From Gammaproteobacteria bacterium (lineage in GTDB: Bacteria; Pseudomonadota; Gammaproteobacteria; Chromatiales; Chromatiaceae): 49,179 bases of DNA. The stretch spans positions 1 to 49,179 of the forward strand of contig JAAAOQ010000051.1 of NCBI GenBank assembly GCA_009908845.1, given 5' to 3'. This document shows, piece after piece, positions 16,656 through 25,207 of this stretch. Under the pieces are notes generated by a model that saw nothing but the letters and a program-made list of their open reading frames with translations, made no database searches and was not told where the DNA came from. Positions within the stretch are counted from its first letter, which is position 1. The number at the start of each line of letters is the position of its first letter. The position numbers and the translations under genes are program-made.

Positions 16656-17693
16656 ATGGATATCGCCGAGCTGCTCGCCTTTGGCGTCAAGAACAACGCG
16701 TCGGACCTGCATCTGTCGGCTGGCTTGCCGCCGATGATCCGGGTCGATGGCGACATGCGCCGGATCAACCTGCCGCCGCTCGAGCACAAATCCGTGCATG
16801 CGCTGATCTACGACATCATGAACGACAAGCAGCGCAAGGACTACGAGGAGTTCCTCGAGACCGACTTTTCGTTCGAGATCCCGGGCATCGCCCGTTTTCG
16901 TGTCAATGCCTTCAACCAGAAGCGCGGCGCCGCGGCGGTGTTCCGGACCATCCCGTCGCAGGTGCTGACCCTCGATGATCTCCAGGCTCCCGAGATCTTC
17001 AAGCGCATCGTCGATGTGGCGCGTGGGCTGGTCCTGGTGACCGGGCCGACCGGCTCTGGTAAGTCGACCACGCTCGCCGCGATGATCGACTATCTGAATG
17101 ACCGCGAGCATGCGCATATCCTGACGATCGAAGACCCGATCGAGTTCGTCCATCTCAGCAGACGCTGCCTCGTGAATCAGCGCGAGGTGCACCGTGACAC
17201 GCTCGGTTTCAGCGAGGCCCTGCGCTCGGCATTGCGCCAGGACCCGGACATCATCCTGGTCGGTGAGATGCGTGATCTCGAGACCATTCGGCTCGCGCTC
17301 ACCGCCGCTGAGACCGGTCACCTGGTGTTCGGGACCCTGCATACGAGCTCCGCTGCAAAGACGATCGACCGGGTCGTCGACGTCTTTCCGGCGGCAGAGA
17401 AGACCATGGTCCGCTCGATGCTCTCGGAATCCCTGCGTTCGGTCGTTTCCCAAGCACTGCTGAAGAAGACCGGGGGCGGGCGTATCGCCGCACACGAGAT
17501 CATGATCGGCACCCCGGCGATCCGGAACCTGATCCGCGAGGACAAGATTGCGCAGATGTACTCATCGATCCAGACCGGCCAGGCGCATGGGATGCAGACA
17601 CTCGATCAGAATCTCGCCGACCTGCTCAAACGCGGCCTGATCTCGAAGACCGATGCGCGCAGCAAGGCCCAAAACAAGGAGAGCTTCGACTGA
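16656..17693 (+). CDS. pilT: Type IV pilus retraction ATPase PilT
   Basis: PilT is the hexameric motor that depolymerises type IV pili, driving twitching motility. The 345-residue protein starts MDIAELLAFGVKNNASDLHLS and has a Walker A motif TGPTGSGKSTTLA, an Asp box ILTIEDPIEFVH, a Walker B region DIILVGEMRDLETI and HTSSAAKTIDRVVD. It ends with the PilT-type AIRNLIREDKIAQMYSSIQTG and GMQTLDQNLADL. ATG 16656 follows AAGGGGA; a TTG at 16641 is less likely. Length and ending favour PilT over PilU. No pilU follows; the next gene is convergent. Confidence 0.95.
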   Translation: MDIAELLAFGVKNNASDLHLSAGLPPMIRVDGDMRRINLPPLEHKSVHALIYDIMNDKQRKDYEEFLETDFSFEIPGIARFRVNAFNQKRGAAAVFRTIPSQVLTLDDLQAPEIFKRIVDVARGLVLVTGPTGSGKSTTLAAMIDYLNDREHAHILTIEDPIEFVHLSRRCLVNQREVHRDTLGFSEALRSALRQDPDIILVGEMRDLETIRLALTAAETGHLVFGTLHTSSAAKTIDRVVDVFPAAEKTMVRSMLSESLRSVVSQALLKKTGGGRIAAHEIMIGTPAIRNLIREDKIAQMYSSIQTGQAHGMQTLDQNLADLLKRGLISKTDARSKAQNKESFD

Positions 17694-17758
17694 ACTGCAT
17701 CTCGGTGCCCTAGCGGCCGGCATCAACAAGCGAGCATCAGGCGGCTTCAGAGCCCGAG

Positions 17759-19081
17759 TCAATCCTTACCGGATCTGGGCAGCGGGCAACCGCCGTTTCG
17801 AGCGTCATAGACGAGGCGACCGCTCGCCAGCGTATAGCGGACGCGTCCTTGCATCTCACGGCCGAAGAAGGGTGTGTTCTGGCCACGGCTGAGCCAGTTG
17901 TCTGGGCCCGGCCGCCAGCGTTCGTTCAAATCGAATACGCACAGGTCGGCGCGGGCGCCGACTGCGATCTCTCCGGTGCATCGGTTCAGGATTGCGGCCG
18001 GATTGCATGTCACTCTGGCCAATGCGGTGCCGAGGTCCATCACGTGGTCCCGAGCCAGTTCCAGCACCAGTGCGAGCAGTGTCTCCAGGGCCGAGATACC
18101 GGGGCGGGTCTGTGGAAATGGCGCGAGCTTCGCGTCCGGCTCATGCGGACGATGGTCTGAGCAGATCGCCGAGATCGCACCGCTTGCAACGGCCTCGCGG
18201 AGCACGTCGCGGTCCCGGGCAGTCCTAAGTGGCGGGACCAGATGTGCGTTCGCGTCGAAGCCGTAGAGATTCTCCTCCGTCAGAAAGAGCTGATGGACAC
18301 TGACATCGGCGCTGGCAGCGATCCCACGCTCGCGCGCCTCGGCAAGCATCTCCGTTGCCCGCCCGGTCGAGAGGCCGCGGAAGTGGACACGAGCGCCGGT
18401 CTGCTCGGCGAGCGCGAGATCACGCGCGACAGCCACCGTTTCAGCGGCCTCGGGGATGCCCGGTAGACCGAGCTGCGTGCTAACCCGCCCCTCATGTGCA
18501 AGTCCGCCCTCGCTGAGGTCGTGGTCGGCCGGGTGCAGGAAGCTGGTGAGCTCGAAGGTGGCCGCATACTCGAGCGCTCGACGCTGGACCCGAGTATTGC
18601 GGATCGGCTTGTCGCCATGGCCCACGACGGGACAGCCTGCCTCTTTCAAGGCCGCCATCTCGGTGATCTGCTGACCAGCGAGGCCTTTGGTCAGCGCTCC
18701 GACCGGCAGCACCCGGGCGAATCCCCTGGTCTTGGCACGGCGACGGATCAGTTGCGCGACGGCTGGCGTGTCGACGACCGGGTCGGTATCCGGTGGACAG
18801 CAGAGCGTCGTGACGCCGCCCGCTGCTGCGGCACGCGTCTCGCTGGCGATGGTGCCCTTGTGCTCGAGACCTGGCTCGCGCAGCCGCGCACAGAGGTCGA
18901 CCAGGCCCGGACAGACGATCAGACCGTCCGCATCGATCACCTGCTCCGGGCTGAAACCTATCGGTGGGGGGCCGAGTGCAACGATGCGACCGTCGCTCAG
19001 GTGGAGGTCCATGAGCTGATCCAGTCCGCTAGCGGGGTCAAGGACGCGTCCGTTGCGGAGGCTCAATCTGCGCTCAGCCAC
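17759..19081 (-). CDS. pyrC': Catalytically degenerate dihydroorotase (pseudo-DHOase, PyrC')
   Basis: The amidohydrolase fold is complete at 440 residues, but the zinc-binding residues of active dihydroorotases are lost. The D-x-H-x-H strand reads [10 protein letters not shown] (Cys64 and Arg66 replace the two histidines). The carboxylated-Lys region reads GDKPIRNT, and the later histidine motifs read [11 protein letters not shown] and HFRGLST. SDHRPH near the end survives. In Pseudomonas an equally inactive PyrC' overlaps pyrB and is needed as a structural partner of the aspartate carbamoyltransferase dodecamer. Here the GTG start (19081) likewise overlaps the pyrB stop by 8 nt. An active pyrC should therefore exist elsewhere in the genome. 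Confidence 0.9.
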   Translation of the reverse strand: MAERRLSLRNGRVLDPASGLDQLMDLHLSDGRIVALGPPPIGFSPEQVIDADGLIVCPGLVDLCARLREPGLEHKGTIASETRAAAAGGVTTLCCPPDTDPVVDTPAVAQLIRRRAKTRGFARVLPVGALTKGLAGQQITEMAALKEAGCPVVGHGDKPIRNTRVQRRALEYAATFELTSFLHPADHDLSEGGLAHEGRVSTQLGLPGIPEAAETVAVARDLALAEQTGARVHFRGLSTGRATEMLAEARERGIAASADVSVHQLFLTEENLYGFDANAHLVPPLRTARDRDVLREAVASGAISAICSDHRPHEPDAKLAPFPQTRPGISALETLLALVLELARDHVMDLGTALARVTCNPAAILNRCTGEIAVGARADLCVFDLNERWRPGPDNWLSRGQNTPFFGREMQGRVRYTLASGRLVYDARNGGCPLPRSGKD

Positions 19082-20120
19082 GCTCCAACTCCTCCGCTAA
19101 CAGGTCTGCCGTGGCATCCTGATCGGGCTGCGCCGAGCGAGAGGCGCTGGCCATTGCAAGGTTCTGGGTCCCGATGCACATCGACATCACTGCCATTCGC
19201 ACCGCGAGCCCATTGCTGACCTGTTCCAGAATCACCGATCGCGGGCCATCGGCGATGCCGGATTCCATCTCGACACCGCGGTTGATCGGCCCCGGATGCA
19301 TCACGATCGCGTCCGGCTTGGCGCCGTCGATACGCTGCTCGGTCAGGCCGAACAGGTGGAAGAATTCATGCTCGCTAGGCAGGAAGGCGCCATTCATCCG
19401 CTCGCGCTGCAGCCGCAGCAGGATGATCACGTCGGCCTCGTGCAGGCCTTCGCGCAGGTCCTGAAACACCCGCACGCCTAATGCCTCTTCGGCGTCGGCC
19501 GGTATCAGTGTGCGCGGACCGACGACCCGTACCTCGGCCGCACCAAGGGTGCGCAGTGCCCCGATCTGAGAGCGCGCGACCCGTGAGTGCAGGATATCTC
19601 CAACGATCACTGCAGTGAGACCCTCGAAGCGGCCCTTGTGCCGGCGGATCGTGAACATGTCCAGCATGCCTTGGGTCGGGTGCGCGTAGCTGCCGTCACC
19701 GGCATTGATGACGCTGACGAAAGGGGCCGCGTGCTCGGCGATGAACTGTGCCGCGCCGCTGTCGGCATGGCGGACGACGAACATGTCGACGTGCATCGCC
19801 TCGAGGTTGCGCAAGGTGTCCAGCAGGGTCTCACCCTTGGAGGTGGCCGAGGTGTTGATGTTGACATTGAGCACATCGGCCGAGAGCCGCTTGGCCGCGA
19901 GCTCGAAGGTGGTGCGGGTGCGGGTGCTGTTCTCGAAGAACACGTTGGCGATGATCTTGCCACGGCACAGCGGGACCTTCTTGACCGCTTGGCGGGCGAC
20001 ACCGAGGAAGCCCTCGGCGCGATCGAGGATCTCGGTGAGCAGGGCGCGGTCGAGGCCATCGATGGTCAGGAAATGCTTGAGCCGGCCCTCATCGTCCAAT
20101 TGCAGATGCCTTGGGTCCAT
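19074..20120 (-). CDS. pyrB: Aspartate carbamoyltransferase catalytic subunit PyrB
   Basis: PyrB catalyses the second step of pyrimidine synthesis: carbamoyl phosphate plus aspartate gives carbamoyl aspartate. The 348-residue protein carries the carbamoyl-phosphate loop [13 protein letters not shown] (Ser65-Thr66-Arg67-Thr68-Arg69), [14 protein letters not shown], the Arg-containing LLRLQRERM and [14 protein letters not shown] 20120 shares one base with the pyrR stop (TGATG); a TTG one codon earlier is possible. With pyrR upstream and the pseudo-DHOase downstream, it belongs to the PyrB/PyrC' class of ATCase without a PyrI regulatory chain. Confidence 0.96.
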   Translation of the reverse strand: MDPRHLQLDDEGRLKHFLTIDGLDRALLTEILDRAEGFLGVARQAVKKVPLCRGKIIANVFFENSTRTRTTFELAAKRLSADVLNVNINTSATSKGETLLDTLRNLEAMHVDMFVVRHADSGAAQFIAEHAAPFVSVINAGDGSYAHPTQGMLDMFTIRRHKGRFEGLTAVIVGDILHSRVARSQIGALRTLGAAEVRVVGPRTLIPADAEEALGVRVFQDLREGLHEADVIILLRLQRERMNGAFLPSEHEFFHLFGLTEQRIDGAKPDAIVMHPGPINRGVEMESGIADGPRSVILEQVSNGLAVRMAVMSMCIGTQNLAMASASRSAQPDQDATADLLAEELERG

Positions 20121-20686
20121 CAATCGGCCTCGGGATGCTCACCACCGGATTGAGTTGGGTCCGGATCGACTCGCCCCCGGCGAAGCGTCAGCGGGTCAGG
20201 TCCACTGAGCTTGATTTGCTCCCCCGGCTCCAGCTGGGCGTTGAGGCCGACGACGTTGGGCTCGATCGGTAGCTCGCGCCCGTCGCGGCAGGCAAGGATT
20301 GCAAGCACGACCGAGGCCGGCCGTCCATAGTCGAACAGGACGTTAAGCGCAGCACGGATGGTGCGCCCGGTCTGCAGCACATCATCGATCAGTACGATAT
20401 GGCGGTCGTCCACCGGCACTGGCAGGTCAGATGGCCGGACCTGCGGGTGGGTGCCGATGCGGGTGAAATCATCGCGATAGAACGAGATATCGAGCTGCCC
20501 GAGCGGCTCTTGCAGACCGAGCCGGTGGTGCAGCCGCTCTGCGACCCAGACGCCGCCGCTATGGATGCCGACCATCAGCGGCCGGTCGATCGCGCGCGCG
20601 GCCAACAAGGAGCCGAGCTTGTCGGCCATCTTTGCGATTGCGGCCTCGACCTCTTCGGTCGATTGCCAGGTATGCATCGTCGTCAT
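20120..20686 (-). CDS. pyrR: PyrR-type phosphoribosyltransferase (pyr regulator/uracil phosphoribosyltransferase)
   Basis: This 188-residue type I phosphoribosyltransferase has the PRPP-binding motif [18 protein letters not shown] (Asp101-Asp102) and FYRDDF. In Gram-positive bacteria PyrR attenuates pyr transcription by binding the leader RNA. In proteobacterial clusters like this one its regulatory mode is less certain, and it may act mainly as uracil phosphoribosyltransferase. It is coupled to its neighbours: its ATG overlaps the ruvX stop by 4 nt (ATGA) and its stop overlaps pyrB. The last 35 residues are polar and may be a flexible tail. Confidence 0.93.
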   Translation of the reverse strand: MTTMHTWQSTEEVEAAIAKMADKLGSLLAARAIDRPLMVGIHSGGVWVAERLHHRLGLQEPLGQLDISFYRDDFTRIGTHPQVRPSDLPVPVDDRHIVLIDDVLQTGRTIRAALNVLFDYGRPASVVLAILACRDGRELPIEPNVVGLNAQLEPGEQIKLSGPDPLTLRRGRVDPDPTQSGGEHPEAD

Positions 20687-21144
20687 GGATCATTCTTGCC
20701 TTGGGATGGACCGGAGGGTGGACCGGCCGCTGATGCAGCAGCTGCTTGGGCGGCCAGCCAGGTCTCGAGGATCAGTTTGGCTGCATGAGCGTCGACCCGG
20801 TTATCCAGTTTGTCGCGACCGACTCCAAGCTGTCTGCGCGCCTCGAGACTGCTCAGGCGCTCGTCGACCAGGTGGACCTCAAGCCCGAAACGGCCTTGCA
20901 GCTGGCGGGCGAACCGACGCACGGACCCGCTCCAGTCCTCCTCGCTCCCATCCATGTTGAAAGGAAGGCCGAGCACCGCCGCGCTCGGCTGCCATTCCCG
21001 GATGATGGTCTCGATGCGCTTCCAGTCTGGCCGCTGGCCCTGTGCCCGGATGGTTTCAAGCGCCGTTGCCGTTGCGGTCAGGGTTTGGCCGACGGCGACA
21101 CCGATCTTGCGAGGGCCAAAATCGAAGCCGAGCAAGGTCGCCAC
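20683..21144 (-). CDS. ruvX: Holliday junction resolvase-like protein RuvX/YqgF
   Basis: This RNase H-fold nuclease is implicated in pre-16S rRNA 5' end maturation and formerly in recombination. The 153-residue protein begins [20 protein letters not shown], with the catalytic Asp in FDFG. It has [22 protein letters not shown] and near the end [14 protein letters not shown]. The position between algH and pyrR matches Pseudomonas. The Ala/Gly/Pro-rich tail beyond residue 133 is longer than usual. It overlaps pyrR by 4 nt. Confidence 0.93.
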   Translation of the reverse strand: MATLLGFDFGPRKIGVAVGQTLTATATALETIRAQGQRPDWKRIETIIREWQPSAAVLGLPFNMDGSEEDWSGSVRRFARQLQGRFGLEVHLVDERLSSLEARRQLGVGRDKLDNRVDAHAAKLILETWLAAQAAAASAAGPPSGPSQGKNDP

Positions 21145-21171
21145 CTGGCTGCTGCTGTCTTGTCCGCTACC

Positions 21172-21735
21172 TCAAGCGTGACCGGCTTCGCCACTGAGCA
21201 GGTTGAGGTCGACGCCGAGGAGCTTGGCCGCGGCCTGCCAGCGCTCGGCGGACGGCTTAGCGAACAGGATCTCCGAATCAGCTGGGCCGCTGAGCCAGGC
21301 GTTGGCGATCAATTCCTGCTCGAGCTGTCCCCCGGACCAGCCGGCGTAGCCGAGCGCGATGAGGCGGTTAGACGGGCCGCGGCCGCTGGCGATCGCCTCG
21401 AGCACGTCGCGGGATGTTGTCACGCGGATGTCGGAGGTCACCTTCAGCGTCGAGTCGAAGCTCAGATCGCCGTCGTGGATCACGAAGCCGCGGTCGGTCT
21501 GGACCGGGCCGCCGAGATAGACCGGCGCCCGGTTGATCTCGCTGCTCTCGGCTTCGATCTCCAGCTGCTCGAGCACCTCGCCGAGCTGGATCTCCATGGG
21601 CCGGTTGATGATGATGCCCATGGCGCCCTCTTCCGAGTGCTCACAGACATAGGTGACCGTGCGCGAAAAATTCGGGTCCTGCAGACCCGGCATCGCGATC
21701 AGGAAGTGGTTGGTTAGCGAAGTCGCGCTCGTCAT
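21172..21735 (-). CDS. algH: UPF0301/AlgH (YqgE) family protein
   Basis: This 187-residue protein of the YqgE/AlgH family has a recognisable fold but no firmly established biochemical function; in Pseudomonas algH was linked to alginate regulation. The family start pattern is MTSATSLTNHFLIAMPGLQDP, so the ATG at 21735 was chosen rather than the frame's upstream limit at 21780. GIIINRP, YLGGPVQTDRGFVIH and ALGYAGWSGGQLEQEL are the conserved blocks. It lies 27 nt ahead of ruvX and 75 nt after tonB in one transcription direction. Confidence 0.93.
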   Translation of the reverse strand: MTSATSLTNHFLIAMPGLQDPNFSRTVTYVCEHSEEGAMGIIINRPMEIQLGEVLEQLEIEAESSEINRAPVYLGGPVQTDRGFVIHDGDLSFDSTLKVTSDIRVTTSRDVLEAIASGRGPSNRLIALGYAGWSGGQLEQELIANAWLSGPADSEILFAKPSAERWQAAAKLLGVDLNLLSGEAGHA

Positions 21736-21810
21736 GATGATAGTATCCAGCCGGGTCGGCCGCCTGGCAACCCGCGGCAATGACGCCGCGCAATCGCTTG
21801 GTCGCGGGCC

Positions 21811-22857
21811 TTAGTTGTTCCACCCGAGTTGGTGATTGCGCTGGAACTGCCAGGTCCGGGTGATGTCAAGCACATCCGCCTCGCGCTTGATGCTGGGCGG
21901 GAACGGTGCGAAGGGTGCAGCGAGCTCGACGATCCGAATCGCCGCTTGGTCCAGTACCTCATGCCCTGACGAGCGTACCACGCGGATGCCTTCGAGGGAG
22001 CCGTCCGAGCGCACGGCGACGTGGAGGATCAGGCTGCCGAAGAGCCCCAGCTCGCGTGCCTCGCGCGGGTAGTTCAGGTTGCCGATTCGTTCCACCTTGC
22101 GCCGCCAGGCCTCCATGTAATTGGCATAGATATACTCCCGAGTGGCCGTGCTGATGGCCTTGCGGCGCGCACGATTGGCGTAGGCTTGGCGCTGCTCCTG
22201 GATGCGTGCGGCGAGATCGGTCATTTCGGCATCGCGGCTGGCGAAGATGTCTGCAGCCGAGATCGCCCGATCGGCGCGATGCTCTGGTTGGGTCGAGGCC
22301 ATAGCCCGGAGTGGGACGTTCGGGTCGGGGTTAGGCAAAGGCGCGTCTGGTGCCTCACTGCCGTCCTCTGCGGGCGGCGCAAGTGGTTCGGATACGGCGG
22401 TGATCGGGGCGATGGGCGCGGCCTGCTGGGGCTGTGCTGGCTGTTCTAAGGCGGCAGCTGGCTCGGCGCGGTCAGCAGCCGAGCTCAGGGCACTGGTCTG
22501 CTCGGTTGCCGCTTGCTCATCAGGTGCTGTCGAATGATGCTCCGGGCCACCGTTTATGTCGGTCTGACTGGTCGTTTCAGCCTGGTTGGGCTCTGCGGAC
22601 GAACCGGCGAGCTCGGGCAGGCGTGCTGCGGTCTCGCCGCGTCGCTCGGTCTGGGCTGTCACGATTGCCGGGACCGCGGCCGACGCATCCACGCTCGGTT
22701 GAGTCACGACCATCATCTCGAGAGCCTTCGCGGAAGGCGCCTCAAGCTCCGGCCATCGCGCCCCGACAGCAGCGATCAACATACCATGGACGGCGCATGC
22801 GATCAGGACGGCAATCGGCATCGCCGGAACGGGACCGAAGCGCGCGCCAGCAGTCAT
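21811..22857 (-). CDS. tonB: TonB family energy transducer
   Basis: TonB-type proteins couple the proton motive force at the inner membrane to outer-membrane transporters. The 348-residue protein has one N-terminal membrane segment (about 12-34), a long Ala/Pro/Glu/Gln-rich periplasmic spacer (about 40-200), and a C-terminal TonB domain (about 255-340) with GNLNYPREARELGLFGSLILHV and the VRSSGHEVLDQAAIRIV stretch. No exbBD is nearby. The homologous position in Pseudomonas holds tonB3, connected with twitching motility rather than iron uptake, which is suggestive given pilT in the window. It overlaps apbE by 4 nt (ATGA). Confidence 0.88.
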   Translation of the reverse strand: MTAGARFGPVPAMPIAVLIACAVHGMLIAAVGARWPELEAPSAKALEMMVVTQPSVDASAAVPAIVTAQTERRGETAARLPELAGSSAEPNQAETTSQTDINGGPEHHSTAPDEQAATEQTSALSSAADRAEPAAALEQPAQPQQAAPIAPITAVSEPLAPPAEDGSEAPDAPLPNPDPNVPLRAMASTQPEHRADRAISAADIFASRDAEMTDLAARIQEQRQAYANRARRKAISTATREYIYANYMEAWRRKVERIGNLNYPREARELGLFGSLILHVAVRSDGSLEGIRVVRSSGHEVLDQAAIRIVELAAPFAPFPPSIKREADVLDITRTWQFQRNHQLGWNN

Positions 22858-23981
22858 CGTCTTGGGTCGCTTGGCCGCGTTTGCTCCTGGGAAAGCGGGT
22901 GGATGCTGCGTTCAGTATTGGCGTCCAGCAGGTTGAGGATACGGTCCATAGCAGTCGACAAATGGAGGTTGCCATCGCGGTCGGTGACGAGCGCATAGTC
23001 GATGCCCATGCGCTCTGCAATGCTGGGCCATTGCCCGGGACCGGCGATCATCAGCGCATGCGCGGCGGCCGCCGCAGTGAGTGCATTGCCTTCATAGAGG
23101 ACGGTCGCGGACGCTGCCGGGGTTGCCGGGTAGCCGGTTCTCGGGTCGATCACGGCATGATAGACCTCACCCTGATAGATGAAGTTGCGTCGTTGGGCGC
23201 TTGCGGTGTAGAGGCTGACGTTGCCGCGGACATCGAGGATGCCGACGACGCCGGTACCGCTCGCGCGCGGGACCGGGACACGCCAGGGACGCCCGGACCG
23301 GTTACCGATGACGCGCACATCGCCGCCAGCGTTGATCATGGCGCTGCGCACGCCCTGCCTGCGCAGGGAATCGACTGCGACGTCCATCGCATAGGCCGAC
23401 GCGATGCTGTCGAAGTCCAGCTGCACCGCAGGGTTCCGACTGTGCAGTTCGATCCCGTCGAGATCAATGTCAGCCATGCTCGGTTCGGTCTCGAGCAGCT
23501 GGCGTATCACTGTGTCGTCCGGTGGTCGATGGGCGGCAGGCTGGACGACGTCCACTCCCCAGAGGTGCGTCAGCCGGCCGATCGTCGGATCGAAGAGCCC
23601 ACCGCTCTGTGCTGACAGGTCCTGAGTCCGCGCGATCAGCGGTATCAGCGATGGCGGTGCGGCGAATCGCTCGCCGGCCGCCAGCCGCTCATTGATCCTG
23701 ACCATCCGGTCGGACTCATCTCGAAACAATGCACGGTCGAAGAACTCGAAGTCGCGCTCGAGGGCCTCAGCGGCAGCAGCAGCACGGTCGCGCTGGATGC
23801 CGACGATACTCAGGTCGACGGCGCTGCTGAAGGCATTGAACTGGGTCGTATAGACCGGGACCTCGGTGTTGCGGCAGCTGAGCAAACCGAGCAACAGTGC
23901 TGCAATGGCGAGGCCGCGGGTACAGAGGCGTCTCGCTCGGGAGCGCCGGCCAAAGGCAGGGCGTGGCCGGTCAGCGTGCAC
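22854..23981 (-). CDS. apbE: FAD:protein FMN transferase ApbE (lipoprotein)
   Basis: ApbE attaches FMN covalently to threonines of target flavoproteins such as RnfG/NqrC-type subunits, in the periplasm. The chosen GTG start at 23981 overlaps the gshB stop by 11 nt and gives 375 residues. It begins with a basic stretch, then the lipoprotein signal AIAALLLGLLSC (lipobox LLSC). The family motifs FDPTIGRL, NAGGDVRVIG and YHAVIDPRTGYPA (Mg-binding) are all there. The frame is open further upstream inside gshB, without support. Its insertion between tonB and gshB is not part of the Pseudomonas arrangement. The flavoprotein substrate is not in the window. Confidence 0.92.
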   Translation of the reverse strand: MHADRPRPAFGRRSRARRLCTRGLAIAALLLGLLSCRNTEVPVYTTQFNAFSSAVDLSIVGIQRDRAAAAAEALERDFEFFDRALFRDESDRMVRINERLAAGERFAAPPSLIPLIARTQDLSAQSGGLFDPTIGRLTHLWGVDVVQPAAHRPPDDTVIRQLLETEPSMADIDLDGIELHSRNPAVQLDFDSIASAYAMDVAVDSLRRQGVRSAMINAGGDVRVIGNRSGRPWRVPVPRASGTGVVGILDVRGNVSLYTASAQRRNFIYQGEVYHAVIDPRTGYPATPAASATVLYEGNALTAAAAAHALMIAGPGQWPSIAERMGIDYALVTDRDGNLHLSTAMDRILNLLDANTERSIHPLSQEQTRPSDPRR

Positions 23982-24936
23982 CGAGCCTGGTCTCAATCGC
24001 TTCCATGAGGTCCTCGGCGATGTGCGTGTCATGCGCCCGGTCGATCTCGCGAATGCAGGTCGGGCTCGTGATATTGATCTCGGTGAGCCAATCACCGATC
24101 ACGTCGAGACCGGCGAAGAGCACCCCACGCGACTGGAGTGTGGGGGCGACCTGGGCCGCGATCCAACGCTCGCGCTCGTTGATCGGGCGCACCTCAGCAC
24201 GGGCACCGGCAGCGAGGTTGCCACGCGACTCGCCCGCGGCCGGGATGCGCGCGAGCACATAGGGCACCGGCACACCATCGACGATCAGCACGCGCTTGTC
24301 GCCATCGGTGATCTCGGGCAGGAACCGTTGTGCCATGCAGAACCGCTGGCCGGGACCACGGCTAGCGCCGATGAGCGTCTCGATGATCACCGAGGTATTC
24401 GGATCGCCCTGTGCGAGCCGAAAGATTGAGCGCCCGCCCATTCCGTCCAATGGCTTGAGGATGATCTCTCCCTGTTCTCCGAGAAAGGCACGCAGCACGT
24501 CGGCATCTCGAGTGATCGTCAGCGGAGGGCAGCATTGCGGAAAATGGGCAGTAAAAGCCTTCTCATTCGCATCACGAAGGGTTCGCGGTGCGTTGACGAC
24601 CAGACAGCCTGCGGTTTCGGCAAGCTCGAGCAGGTAGGTGGCGTAGACATACTCCATGTCGAAAGGCGGGTCCTTGCGCATTAGCAGAACATCGAGCTGC
24701 GCGAGGTCCTGAACCTCCGGTGCTCCAAGCTGGAACCAGCCTGCGGGGTCATCCTCGACTTCCAGCTGGCGCATCCGTCCCTGCGGCCTTTCCTGGGCCA
24801 GAAACAGGTCGGCGATCTCCAGGTAGTAGAGGGTCCAGCCGCGCTGCTGAGCGGCGAGCAGCATCGCGAAGGTGCTGTCCTTGAGGATGTTGATGGCCCC
24901 GATCGGGTCCATCACGACGCCGAGTCTACGGTTCAT
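23971..24936 (-). CDS. gshB: Glutathione synthetase GshB
   Basis: GshB joins gamma-glutamylcysteine and glycine using ATP. The 321-residue ATP-grasp protein starts MNRRLGVVMDPIGAINILKDS and has LLMRKDPPFDMEYVYATY, IILKPLDGMGGRSIFR, VLIVDGVPVPYVLARIP and the closing DWLTEINITSPTCIREID. A GTG one codon earlier is an equally possible start. It is the first gene of the gshB-apbE-tonB-algH-ruvX-pyrR-pyrB-pyrC' series on the minus strand, preceded by a hairpin-rich spacer (25033-25141). In purple sulfur bacteria glutathione-level thiols may also serve sulfur metabolism; that link is inference only. Confidence 0.96.
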   Translation of the reverse strand: MNRRLGVVMDPIGAINILKDSTFAMLLAAQQRGWTLYYLEIADLFLAQERPQGRMRQLEVEDDPAGWFQLGAPEVQDLAQLDVLLMRKDPPFDMEYVYATYLLELAETAGCLVVNAPRTLRDANEKAFTAHFPQCCPPLTITRDADVLRAFLGEQGEIILKPLDGMGGRSIFRLAQGDPNTSVIIETLIGASRGPGQRFCMAQRFLPEITDGDKRVLIVDGVPVPYVLARIPAAGESRGNLAAGARAEVRPINERERWIAAQVAPTLQSRGVLFAGLDVIGDWLTEINITSPTCIREIDRAHDTHIAEDLMEAIETRLGAR

Positions 24937-25032
24937 CACCTGAGTTTACCTTAGACGCGATACGCTGCGGAATGTCGTGGTCCCCGCTGAGGCAGTTGGG
25001 ACAGAGTCGATCGTCCAACCTTGTTCCATGAA

Positions 25033-25141
25033 CGGGGCGGACAAAAGAAACCCCGGCGATCGGGGGAAGCACCGGGGTAACTGGTCCCGGTATGGGATCA
25101 CCGGGAGACATCACCACATCGGGAGGGGGAGCCCGATGTGG
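25033..25141 (-). promoter_or_regulatory. Hairpin-rich spacer between the adaptor gene and gshB, with alternative pairings
   Basis: Several perfect stems crowd about 110 bp. A 10-bp stem joins 25114-25123 (CCACATCGGG) to 25132-25141. A 6-bp stem joins 25086-25091 (CCCGGT) to 25100-25105. CCCCG at 25051-25055 can pair with CGGGG at 25033-25037 or at 25061-25065, or as CCCCGG with 25072-25077. Mutually exclusive pairings are typical of leader attenuators. There is no clear U-run, so it could also simply be a terminator of the upstream adaptor gene in GC-rich DNA. Confidence 0.4.
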
Positions 25142-25207
25142 CTCTAGCGCGTTGCCGCGCTTGGCATTTTCAGTATAGCAGAGGAAATTCGGGATCGCCG
25201 AGATTTC

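Noticed and set aside
17694..17758. Bidirectional terminator between convergent pilT and pyrC'
   Set aside because: A terminator is expected here, but I could find no stem with a T-run in the 65-bp gap.
24926..25117. 63-codon minus-strand frame with a CPNC motif ahead of gshB
   Set aside because: It overlaps the hairpin cluster and the gshB start, depends on tandem GTG/ATG codons inside a stem and has no recognisable family. The stem-loops explain the sequence better.
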